Position numbers and translations under genes: made by a program
The notes under the pieces: model-generated
Databases searched by the model: none
Told to the model about the DNA's origin: nothing
What the model saw: only the letters and a program-made list of their open reading frames with translations
Shown here: positions 7,802-14,431 of the stretch, in pieces
How the letters are laid out: every line of letters starts with the position of its first letter
Numbering within the stretch: the stretch's first letter is position 1
Assembly (NCBI RefSeq): GCF_009649845.1
Contig: NZ_WJIE01000003.1
Coordinates: 310,001 to 374,000, forward strand
Direction: 5' to 3'
Source: Polyangium spumosum
GTDB lineage: Bacteria; Myxococcota_A; Polyangia; Polyangiales; Polyangiaceae
Length of the DNA: 64,000 nucleotides

Positions 7802-8764
7802 TCAAGGACCGTTTTTCCCGACGAGCCAAGCCGCGAGGGCCTCGGGGGACATGTCGAGGGCCCTATCGGCGAGCCGGTTGGCCCCCTCGACGTGGAGACG
7901 TTCGGCCAGGCGATCGCGCTCATCGGTCGAGAGCGGCCGGGCGAGCCGGCGTTCGAAGAGGTGGACCACCGGTTCGAGGGCCCCCTTCTCGATGCCCTTC
8001 TCGATGCCCTTCTCGATGCCCTTCTCGATCCCCTTCTCGATCCCCTTCTCGATCCCCTTCTCGAACCCTTCCTCGCGTCCCCGCTGGAAGTACGTTCGGG
8101 CGAACTCACTCTGGTACTCGTAGTTCCTCATCATGAGCCCCTCGACCACTCTCCGCGTCGACTCTTCCAGCGAAGCTAGCACGAGATCGAGATAAAGCGC
8201 CTTCCGTTCCTCGTCCACCACGCCTGCGCTCGCTGCCAGCGCGGCCGTCGCCACGTCGATCCCGTACCCGGTCTGTCCGTGCGCCATCGCCGACAGCACC
8301 GCCAGCTCGGGTCTCTCCTTTGCCGCAGGAATGTCCGTCACCACCGGGACGCCTTGGGGTCCAATCACGAACGGCGTGAGCCGTCCATCCCCGGGACCCA
8401 GAACAATCGGGCGGGCCAGCCGAGCTGCCAGCCCCGCGTCCGGCGTCACCACGAGCAGGCACGCGGGACAGCGGTAGCGCGCCCTCGCGCCCGCCACGTA
8501 CGCGGGCCAGGCATACGACTTGTCCCCATCGTCGGAGAGCTGCGCCTCGACGACGATGACCAGCACCGGACGGTCGTCAACCAGCAGCACGAGCAGGTCC
8601 GCGCGTAACTCCCGCGGCACGACGTCTGCCAGATCCGCCGACTCGATCCGCGCCTCCGTGAAGCGCGGCAGCGGCACGGACAGCGCCTCCGCGAGCAGCT
8701 CCGCGGCGAGCACGGGACGGTTGCGAAACAGCTCGACGAGCGCTTCGTGGCGCAGGGACGGCAC
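7802..8764 (-). CDS. Rpn/DUF4351-like PD-(D/E)xK-related protein with EKGI repeats
   Basis: A 320-residue protein starting at GTG 8764. The N-terminal region carries a nuclease-like core: ADLLVLL, then PVLVIVVEAQLSDD (an E-x-Q variant of the E-x-K active site) and a YAWPAYVAGARAR helix, as in the Rpn recombination-promoting nuclease and putative-transposase families. Around residues 230-260 a run of EKGI tetrapeptides (EEGFEKGIEKGI and onward) links to a C-terminal helical domain (ARPLSTDERDRLAERLHV). The repeat is encoded by 12-bp units. The role is unproven; relatives are linked to DNA breakage, and several behave as abundant accessory genes. Upstream lie a 16-base palindrome and a GGTTTGTCCGCG motif. 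Confidence 0.82.
   Translation of the reverse strand: MPSLRHEALVELFRNRPVLAAELLAEALSVPLPRFTEARIESADLADVVPRELRADLLVLLVDDRPVLVIVVEAQLSDDGDKSYAWPAYVAGARARYRCPACLLVVTPDAGLAARLARPIVLGPGDGRLTPFVIGPQGVPVVTDIPAAKERPELAVLSAMAHGQTGYGIDVATAALAASAGVVDEERKALYLDLVLASLEESTRRVVEGLMMRNYEYQSEFARTYFQRGREEGFEKGIEKGIEKGIEKGIEKGIEKGIEKGALEPVVHLFERRLARPLSTDERDRLAERLHVEGANRLADRALDMSPEALAAWLVGKNGP
7983..8066. repeat. 12-bp coding tandem repeat (EKGI units)
   Basis: Seven consecutive 12-base units reading CCCTTCTCGATG or CCCTTCTCGATC on the plus strand lie inside the Rpn-like gene and encode EKGI repeats on the minus strand. Three units end ATG, three end ATC and the last ends AAC. The unit is a multiple of three, so copy-number change alters a linker's length without breaking the frame. 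Confidence 0.9.
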
Positions 8765-8799
8765 CGGCGCTCGTTAGGCTGGTTTGTCCGCGTCGTCAA

Positions 8800-8815
8800 C
8801 GTAAAACGTTTTACG
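8800..8815. promoter_or_regulatory. 16-base AT-rich perfect palindrome (operator candidate)
   Basis: The sequence CGTAAAACGTTTTACG is a perfect inverted repeat, strikingly AT-rich in this GC-rich DNA. It sits 36 bases upstream of the Rpn-like gene start and about 143 bases upstream of the divergent START-like gene, right where a shared operator would be. No repressor gene is adjacent, so the binding protein is unknown. Confidence 0.55.
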
Positions 8816-8958
8816 GGTCAGACCCCCGCTCCTGCCCGTCGACCCCCTCGCAATCGTCCTTCGGGTGCATACCGGCGTCCACGGACCGGCAGCCTGCCGA
8901 GGCGCTGCCCTCGCGGGGGGGCTTGCGTCCGGACCGGCGCGACCTCACGGTGGGGGGC

Positions 8959-9564
8959 ATGGCGCGCCGCCTCCTCGTTCTCCTCGCGGTCCTCTGCGCC
9001 CTCGTCTGCGCCGCGCCTCGCCGCGCCCGCGCCGGATCGCTCACCGCCGACGAGAAGACCCGCCTCGCCCGGGGCGAGGTCGTCAAGCGCACCTTCGACG
9101 TCGAGCTCCCCCAGGGTGACTTCATCGGCGGCCTCGGCTACGTGATCATCGCCGCGTCGCCGGCCGAGGTCATGGACGTGCTCCTCGACCCGGGCTCCTA
9201 CCGGTACATCTTCCCCTTGACCCAGGAGGCGCGCCTCGTGGGCCGAACGGGCGACGACTTTTTCCTCACCCTCCGCCAGGGCGGCGCCAGGGTCTCGGGC
9301 GAATACACCGTCCGCGCGCGCCGCGAGACCCCGTCGCTCGTCCGATTCTGGATGGATCCGACGAGGCCCCACGACATCGGCGATTGCTGGGGTTTTTTCC
9401 GGGTCGATCCGGCCGAGGGCGGGAGGACCCTGCTCACCTACGGCGCGTTATTGCACCTCGAGTTCGGCGTCATCAAGCTCCTCTTCCAGGAGAAGATTCG
9501 CTCCTATGCATTGCAGACGCCGGAGCTCCTTCGCGGTTACGTCGAGCGCGGCGCGAGGCGCTGA
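8959..9564 (+). CDS. Secreted START/SRPBCC-like protein
   Basis: A 201-residue exported protein. The start at ATG 8959 follows a GGGGGG run. A signal peptide (MARRLLVLLAVLCALVCAAP) is followed by an AxA-type cleavage site near ARAG. The mature part has the look of a Bet v1/START fold: the beta strand FDVELPQGDFIGGLGYVIIAA, a helix SPAEVMDVLLDPGSYRYIFP, alternating strands and a long C-terminal helix (GVIKLLFQEKIRSYALQTPELLRGYV). Such domains bind hydrophobic ligands. Acting in the periplasm, it may carry a lipid or polyketide, but nothing local shows which. It is convergent with the next gene. Confidence 0.82.
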   Translation: MARRLLVLLAVLCALVCAAPRRARAGSLTADEKTRLARGEVVKRTFDVELPQGDFIGGLGYVIIAASPAEVMDVLLDPGSYRYIFPLTQEARLVGRTGDDFFLTLRQGGARVSGEYTVRARRETPSLVRFWMDPTRPHDIGDCWGFFRVDPAEGGRTLLTYGALLHLEFGVIKLLFQEKIRSYALQTPELLRGYVERGARR

Positions 9565-9591
9565 GCTCCCGGCGCCGCGGCCCTGGCGGCC

Positions 9592-10140
9592 TCAGTCGAT
9601 ACCGATACCCTGCACGTCCGTGATCGGGGCTGACGAGGCGATCGTGCGGATCCTGCCTTTTTTCGTGGTCACGATCCAGCCCGAGCCCCCGGGGATACGC
9701 ATCTTCGCGCCGGGGCGCATGCGCCGCGCCCCGCCCTTCGGCGGATAGAGGATCTCCACCGACCTGTCTTCCGCCGCGATCTGCACGACGTACACGTACG
9801 CCAGCCGATCGAGCTCCCCCTCGATGGCGACCTTCGTGCCTGCGTCGACCTCGAAGTCGTTCATCGCGTCGTCGCCCATCTCGTTGAGGAGCGCGTAGCC
9901 CCAGGCCAGGCGCCGGAACGGTCGACCCAGGAGGCTCGGCGGCGGCTCGTCGAGGACCTCCACCGGCGCCCTGGCCGAGGCCCTCGCCGTCGCCTTGACC
10001 CTCGCCTCTGCCTTCGCCGCCGCGCTCTTCTTCGTCGCCCGCGCTCCGCCTTTCGCTCCTGCTTTTGCTGCGCCCTTCGTCGCCTTCGCCTTCTTGGCCG
10101 CGCCCTTGACCCCGCCCTGCGTCTTCCCCTTGGTCTTCAT
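9592..10140 (-). CDS. DUF4384-like domain protein with Lys/Ala-rich tail
   Basis: A 182-residue protein. The first 60 or so residues are Lys/Ala/Gly-rich (KKAKATKGAAKAGAKGG), resembling histone-H1-type tails. The rest matches the shape of a DUF4384 domain: AYVYVVQIAAEDRSVEILYP, then MRPGAKMRIPGGSGWIVTTKKG and ending RTIASSAPI. DUF4384 domains usually sit in membrane or secreted proteins beside kinases or peptidases, whereas here the tail is basic and lacks a signal peptide. ATG 10140 has AAGGGCGG upstream; ATG 10185 and 10173 are longer alternatives. Partner and role are unknown. Confidence 0.78.
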   Translation of the reverse strand: MKTKGKTQGGVKGAAKKAKATKGAAKAGAKGGARATKKSAAAKAEARVKATARASARAPVEVLDEPPPSLLGRPFRRLAWGYALLNEMGDDAMNDFEVDAGTKVAIEGELDRLAYVYVVQIAAEDRSVEILYPPKGGARRMRPGAKMRIPGGSGWIVTTKKGRIRTIASSAPITDVQGIGID

Positions 10141-10301
10141 CGTGCCGCCCTTCGCGCTGCTCCTGGTCACCATCGCGGCACGCATTCTATGGCGGCGCGC
10201 CGAAAAACCCTAGCGCGACGAGCATGCATCCTGCGTGAGCGAGACCCCGAAACGACGCGGGAGGTGGTCGCCGAGCCGCTTCGAGCGTGCTCTCCTTGAC
10301 G

Positions 10302-10317
10302 CTCCTTGCGAAAGGAG
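10302..10317. other. Hairpin with GNRA-type tetraloop
   Basis: CTCCTT-GCGA-AAGGAG forms a perfect six-base-pair stem closed by a GCGA loop, in the 310-base gap between the divergent genes at 10140 and 10451. There is no T-run, so it is not a typical terminator. It could be part of a 5' leader of the 10451 gene. Nothing else stands out in this gap. Confidence 0.4.
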
Positions 10318-10450
10318 TTCGGCACGCCGATTGCGTCGAGCCCGTCCGGGTGGCGCGGTGCGCCGCGTCACGGCGACGAAGGGGTGGTCACGGGAGATGA
10401 CACCTGCGGGGGGCATACCGTTCGTCCCTCTGCGCGGGTACAATGATCCC

Positions 10451-10681
10451 ATGGCGCATCCGTACCGTACGAGGCCCACGGTGCCCCCTGACGGCTCGCC
10501 GGAGGGTGATCGGCTCTCGGGACCGACGCTCGCGTTTGGCTTGGTCTGCGTCATCTCGGGCCTCGCGCTCGCTGGCTCGTCGCGATCGAGCGTGCTCCTC
10601 TTCGCGGGCGGGGCTGGGACGATCGCGATCGCGGCGCGGCGCGGCCCTCGTGGAGGGGCGTTCCCGCGTGACAAGGGTTGA
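10451..10681 (+). CDS. Small predicted membrane protein, 76 aa
   Basis: A 76-residue protein with a short Pro-rich cytosolic start (MAHPYRTRPTVPPDGSPEGD) and two hydrophobic segments (LAFGLVCVISGLALAGS and SVLLFAGGAGTIAIAA) joined by a short loop, ending in an Arg/Gly-rich tail. This is the hairpin topology of many small unknown membrane proteins. The frame is open further upstream to 10235, but ATG 10451 is the only start that gives a sensible short N-terminus. Its last 14 bases overlap the start of the AlkB-like gene, which suggests translational coupling. The function is unknown. Confidence 0.55.
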   Translation: MAHPYRTRPTVPPDGSPEGDRLSGPTLAFGLVCVISGLALAGSSRSSVLLFAGGAGTIAIAARRGPRGGAFPRDKG

Positions 10682-11258
10682 GCTCCAGCACGGCGGGTTC
10701 TTGCTGTTTCACGACCCGTTTCTCTCGCCGGACGAGGCCTCGGCTGCGTTCGCCGCGTTGCTCGTGGAGGTCCCGCTCCGGCAGGAGACGATCCGGCTCT
10801 TCGGCAAATCGATCCTCCAGCCGCGCCTCTCGGCCTGGCACGGTGATCCGGGCGCGTCGTACACGTATTCGGGCCTCTCGCTCTTGCCGCACCCCTGGAC
10901 CCCTGCGCTCTCCGTGCTGCGTGCGCGGGTCGAGGAGGCGGCCGCGTGCACGTTCAACAGCGTGCTCGTGAACCATTACCGCGGGGGCGACGATTCGATG
11001 GGCAAACATTCCGACGACGAGCCCGAGCTCGGGCAGGACCCGGTGATCGCGTCGCTCTCGCTCGGCGCGCGGCGGAGGTTCGTCCTGGAGCCGAAGAAGG
11101 GCGGGGAGAAGGTCACGCTGGAGCTCGGCGAGGGGAATCTGCTGATCATGGCGGGGACGACGCAGCACCATTATCGGCACGGGGTGCCGAAGCAGGCGGG
11201 GCGGGGGGCGCGGATGAATTTGACGTTTCGGAGGATATGCGGCGTGACGCGGCCATGA
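10668..11258 (+). CDS. AlkB-like 2-oxoglutarate/Fe(II) dioxygenase
   Basis: A 196-residue protein of the AlkB family, which repairs alkylated bases by oxidative demethylation. Iron ligands are visible as KHSDDE (His about 114, Asp about 116) and HYRHGVPK (His about 171). The 2-oxoglutarate-binding pair appears in RMNLTFRR (Arg 182, Arg 188), the RxNxTFR signature. The substrate lid segment SYTYSGLSLLPHPW is also typical of the ALKBH2/3-like group. The start is GTG 10668 with GGAGG eleven bases earlier and GGGGCG nearer; it overlaps the preceding small gene. It faces an AlkD-like gene across 42 bases, so two alkylation-repair proteins are neighbours. Confidence 0.92.
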   Translation: MTRVELQHGGFLLFHDPFLSPDEASAAFAALLVEVPLRQETIRLFGKSILQPRLSAWHGDPGASYTYSGLSLLPHPWTPALSVLRARVEEAAACTFNSVLVNHYRGGDDSMGKHSDDEPELGQDPVIASLSLGARRRFVLEPKKGGEKVTLELGEGNLLIMAGTTQHHYRHGVPKQAGRGARMNLTFRRICGVTRP

Positions 11259-11300
11259 AGAAGGGGGCTGCTCGCGCTCGGTCGGATTCGTCCCATTCGG

Positions 11301-11942
11301 TCATTCACGCTTGGCTACTTCGATCCTGATGAACTCGGGAAGGTACGACGGTGTGCAGTTCCTGGAAACACGCTCGTCCTTGTAGAGCCCCAGGGCTTCC
11401 CCGAGCTTGATACATCTGGATCGAAATCGAGGCTCGTGAATACCAATCTGGCCAGCGCAGAAATTCATTGCCCACTGAACTTCGGGTTCAGCGTTGGCCA
11501 TATCGTTCTCCAGGGCATCGAGCAGGTCTGCACTATTGTCGGGAGGAACTTGCCCTGTCCAGCGCAAGCGAGCTTGGTGATACCAGAACAAGCGACGCAG
11601 AATCGGGGAGGGATTCTTCTCCCATGTCGCGACGAGGGAGACGAGCTTCTTGTCTTTGGCTAGCTGGTTTGCCAGCAGCCAGTCCGCCAGTTGGCTGCGT
11701 TCTTTCGCGTCATGCCGGAGCACATCGGATGCAAGCTGATCGATGACATTTTCTGCGAGGAGCTTCCTGTCGAAGATGAGGGTCGAGAGAAGTCGAGGGT
11801 AGTATTGGCCCGTCGACCAGAGCTCCATTGCCAGACCGTGGTCCTTCTTGATCTCGTTGCCACGCTTTTTGAGGTCGCCCAGCTTCAGGTTTCCGCTGGT
11901 GAGCTCCGCGACGAGTTTCTTTGCTCTGGCCGATAAAGCCAT
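11301..11942 (-). CDS. DNA alkylation repair protein, AlkD/HEAT-like
   Basis: A 213-residue all-helical protein (SARAKKLVAELTSGNLKLGDLKKRGNEIKKDHGLAMELWSTG, then HDAKERSQLADWLLANQLAKDKK, VATWEKNPSPILRRLFWYHQARL). The series of paired helices is the HEAT-like repeat pattern of AlkD-type glycosylases (COG4912), and the DW/ADWL and W-E-K-N-P-S-P-I-L-R-R motif fits the family's conserved W...R helices. AlkD excises bulky or cationic alkyl adducts. ATG 11942 is preferred because GAGGGG lies about eight bases upstream; ATG 11963 is in frame too. Codon use is slightly less GC-biased than its neighbours, possibly indicating transfer. Confidence 0.8.
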   Translation of the reverse strand: MALSARAKKLVAELTSGNLKLGDLKKRGNEIKKDHGLAMELWSTGQYYPRLLSTLIFDRKLLAENVIDQLASDVLRHDAKERSQLADWLLANQLAKDKKLVSLVATWEKNPSPILRRLFWYHQARLRWTGQVPPDNSADLLDALENDMANAEPEVQWAMNFCAGQIGIHEPRFRSRCIKLGEALGLYKDERVSRNCTPSYLPEFIRIEVAKRE

Positions 11943-12018
11943 TGTATCTGTCACCCCTCTCATGCCAGATGACGACTCGGCGCAGTAGCTGGCCCCCTGC
12001 ACCGTTCCTCGACCATGG

Positions 12019-12360
12019 TCAGCTCTCGGGGTCGTACCCGAACTCGCGGAGCTCCTGCGAGCAGCGGCAGGCTTTGGCGATCTTCGCGGCCCATTGGACG
12101 GCGGCTTCGCGCGACGGGAGTTCCAGGACACAGAAGCCGCCGTCGAACTCCTTGGTCTGCGGGTAGGTCTCGTTCGTGACGGTGCCGTCGGCGGCGACCA
12201 TCAGCGGCGCGACGTCCTCGTTGATACCACCGCCGAACACATAGACGCCGGCATCCTTCGCCTCGCGTATGACCGCGTGTGACGCTTCGCCGACGGCAGC
12301 CATGTCTTCGTCGGGGATATCCATCGCCGATGCGGGGAAGGAGATAAGGAACTTCGTCAT
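12019..12360 (-). CDS. YCII-related (YciI-like) domain protein
   Basis: A 113-residue protein, MTKFLISFPASAMDIPDEDM, with the ferredoxin-like YCII layout: an N-terminal strand, helix, AGVYVFGGGINEDVAPLMV, the loop ADGTVTNETYPQTKEFDGGFCVLELPSREAAVQWAAKIA and a final strand. The FDGGFCVLELPSREAAVQWA block is characteristic of the YCII proteins often paired with ECF sigma factors, although none is adjacent. It may be a small enzyme or regulator. ATG 12360 has GGAGGACCGAACG upstream (GGAGG about 8 bases away), so this start was chosen over upstream in-frame codons. Confidence 0.85.
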   Translation of the reverse strand: MTKFLISFPASAMDIPDEDMAAVGEASHAVIREAKDAGVYVFGGGINEDVAPLMVAADGTVTNETYPQTKEFDGGFCVLELPSREAAVQWAAKIAKACRCSQELREFGYDPES

Positions 12361-12489
12361 CGTTCGGTCCTCCGGGTAGGCCGCCGCTGCACGACCTTTC
12401 AGGTCCTTGGGTCCGGTCGGGGACATCAAAGACTGTGCTGGGACGCACGTCAACAGGGATGTTGACGCAGGGGGCCCGATGGCTGCTCG

Positions 12490-12639
12490 TCAGGGCCGAT
12501 CCATCGCCGAAGACGCCTCCGCGGCGACGGCTTCGAGATAGGTCACGAATTCGGGGTCGATCGGCGCCAGGCCGAATCCGAAGTTTCCCTGGCTCCTGAG
12601 AAGACGCGCGAACCAGGGGAGCTCGTCGAGGCGGATCAT
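12490..12639 (-). CDS. Short ORF, 49 aa, of unknown meaning
   Basis: An ATG-to-TGA frame of 49 residues (MIRLDELPWFARLLRSQGNF, then GFGLAPIDPEFVTYLEAVAA) with normal GC-rich codon use. GGGGAGG lies about 11 bases upstream, and this ribosome-site candidate falls on the first copy of the 85-bp repeat. It might be a small independent gene or the surviving tail of a longer one whose 5' end was replaced by the repeats. The family is not recognised. Confidence 0.35.
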   Translation of the reverse strand: MIRLDELPWFARLLRSQGNFGFGLAPIDPEFVTYLEAVAAEASSAMDRP

Positions 12640-12657
12640 GGGGTCGAACGTCCTCCC

Positions 12658-12895
12658 CGGAGGCTCGCGCGAGCCTCCCGGCGGGTACCTACCACCCTCC
12701 GGAGGTTGGCTTCATCTCAAAGGCGAACGCCTACCACTCGCCCGGAGGCTCACGCGAGCCTCCCGGCGGGTACCTACCACCCTCCGAAGGTTGGCTTCAT
12801 CTCAAAGGCGAACGCCTGCCACTCGCCCGGAGGCTCACGTGAGCCTCCCGGCGGGTGCCTACCATCCTCCTGGAGGCTCGCGTGAGCCTCCGAGG
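12658..12895. repeat. 85-bp tandem repeats built around 20-bp palindromes
   Basis: Two full copies (from 12658 and 12743) and a partial third (from 12828) repeat at exactly 85 bases. Each copy begins with a palindrome: GGAGGCTCGCGCGAGCCTCC at 12659, a one-mismatch version at 12744, and GGAGGCTCACGTGAGCCTCC at 12829; a fourth near-palindrome lies about 12871. Each unit also holds AGGCG-AA-CGCCT and ACCACCCTCC-GGAGGTTGG arms. The block fills most of the gap between two minus-strand genes. Confidence 0.9.
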
Positions 12896-12902
12896 GCTCG
12901 GC

Positions 12903-13637
12903 TCACGGTGTGTCCTCGCCGGCGCCGACGTGGTACGCATCACGCGCCCGCTTCGGCAGCAGTTGCTTCGTCGTCTCGGCGAGAGCGAGCATGATCTTTT
13001 CCAGTGAATCATGGGCCGGCATCTCGATGCCATAGGCCTCGGACACCGCTGCCGCGAGGCCCCTCCACTTCGGGTCGACTGGCTGTCCGAGCTCCCCCGA
13101 AAGCTCCACGAGAGCGACGAGCGGCTCCCCTATATCGAGAAGATAGGTGTCCCGGTGGCCGAGCGCCTCCTCGATGGCGGCCAGCGCTTCTCGGGGCCGC
13201 CCCAGCGCCACCAATACTCGGGCTTTTTCGAGGCCATGCTCGCGTCGCTCCCAGGCGGAGCGAAATCCTAGCTGCGCCCACGCTTCACAGGCCTGCTCCG
13301 CCTCGGCGTACCGCCCTGCGTCACAGAGGATCATCGCGCGGTACCGCGCGCACCCTCGGGCGAACTCTCGACTCGGGTCGCAATGGTCACTTTTCTTCGA
13401 GAACGCATCCAGGCATGCGAGCGCTTCATCGAATCGTCCAAGCTCGGTGAGCTCCAGGCTCCGGCTGCACACCTGCTCCAGTTCATCTCGCAGCCTCAGC
13501 CACTCGAGGCACCGCGCGCAAACCAAGGTGATGGGTCCCCCTCGGTACGCGAACGGGTCCGTCGCCTCGTTCTCTCGGCAAGACCAGCAGAGCTCGGGCT
13601 CATCACCGGCAGACGGCTCGTCGTTTGGTTCGTGCAT
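12903..13637 (-). CDS. TPR-like protein with N-terminal zinc-ribbon-like Cys pairs
   Basis: A 244-residue protein starting at ATG 13637. Residues about 18-45 read CWSCRENEATDPFAYRGG and VCARCLEW, two CxxC pairs that could bind zinc. The remainder is helical with TPR-like repeats: LELTELGRFDEALACLDAFS, RYRAMILCDAGRYAEAEQAC, EKARVLVALGRPREALAAIE. The pattern A-x(2)-G-R/F-x-E-A-x(2) is the usual TPR turn. It is probably a scaffold; the partner is unknown. The following frameshifted gene (13643-14312) lies immediately upstream on the same strand, so the two may have formed one transcription unit. Confidence 0.72.
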   Translation of the reverse strand: MHEPNDEPSAGDEPELCWSCRENEATDPFAYRGGPITLVCARCLEWLRLRDELEQVCSRSLELTELGRFDEALACLDAFSKKSDHCDPSREFARGCARYRAMILCDAGRYAEAEQACEAWAQLGFRSAWERREHGLEKARVLVALGRPREALAAIEEALGHRDTYLLDIGEPLVALVELSGELGQPVDPKWRGLAAAVSEAYGIEMPAHDSLEKIMLALAETTKQLLPKRARDAYHVGAGEDTP

Positions 13638-13642
13638 GGGAC

Positions 13643-14312
13643 TCAGTTGGGACGAGCTCCAGGACGCGGACACTTCTTGTGATCCCATTCGTTATGGTTC
13701 TTGCAATAGTTGAAACATTCGTTGCACTGCTTGTACTCGCCATACTCCTTGTTCCGGTCCGGTTGTCTTCGATCTTCCAGGCACTCCTCGAGCAGCGGGT
13801 AGCATAGTTTCTCCCATTTGCGCCTCCGCCCAGCCGCCTCGACCGCTTCGCCCACGACACATACACCGTGACAACCACGGTGAACGTAACCCCTGCGGCG
13901 ACGATCAGCACCGGCACCAGGTTCACCGCGCCCCCCAGGACCACGACATTGCCCATGGGAGCGCGCGCCTGCGGCGCGACCCTACCCACCGAGTCCGGCC
14001 GCGTGAAGCGATGCACCCCCGTGACGGACGCAGGGACCGTCATCCCTGCGAGCGCACGCTCCATGCACGCCTCGATCTCGCGATCGCCGAGCAACGACTC
14101 CCGGACCTTGGCCTCGCGGACCTCTCCGCTCTCCGTCACGTGGACGTCGAGCATGATCGCATAGTGCGTATCCGTCAGCCGACCCGCGCCATGCTCGGCG
14201 CACGCCCGCAGTCGCGCGACCGTCGCCGCCGGGACCGTCGCACCGTCAGAGGAACCCCCGAGCCGAGGGCGAACACCAGGAATGCCGCGAACCTCGTCGC
14301 CAGCGACCTCAT
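13643..14312 (-). pseudogene. Exported protein broken by two minus-one frameshifts
   Basis: Three frames join into one plausible protein. A signal peptide starts at ATG 14312 (MRSLATRFAAFLVFALGSG). Then, after a slip in the C5 run at 14255-14259, comes SSDGATVPAATVARLRACAE and a LDVHVTESGEVREAKVRESL domain like TonB-C/AgmX tails, with a hydrophobic VNLVPVLIVAAGVTFTVVVT segment. After a second slip near 13850, VGEAVEAAGRRRKWEKLCYP leads into a Cys-rich end with CNECFNYCKNH. Both slips are in the same direction and each equals one missing base. This is either a true pseudogene or two sequencing errors; the first lies in a homopolymer. I do not recognise a named family for the whole. Confidence 0.65.
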
Positions 14313-14406
14313 CTGCAGCACTCTATCGACCCGCCCCCACCCCACAAGCGGGGCCTCCCCTCACGACGCTCGGTCGCTCTCCGTCAGGATTTCCTGTAAG
14401 CCCATC

Positions 14407-14431
14407 CTCATGGTAGGGTCCCCACCATGAG
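14407..14431 (+). promoter_or_regulatory. Inverted repeat enclosing a start codon
   Basis: CTCATGGT (14407-14414) and ACCATGAG (14424-14431) are perfect inverted arms around a nine-base loop. The downstream arm contains the ATG of the 14427 gene. In RNA the start codon would be sequestered in a stem; in DNA it could be an operator overlapping the start. Confidence 0.45.
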
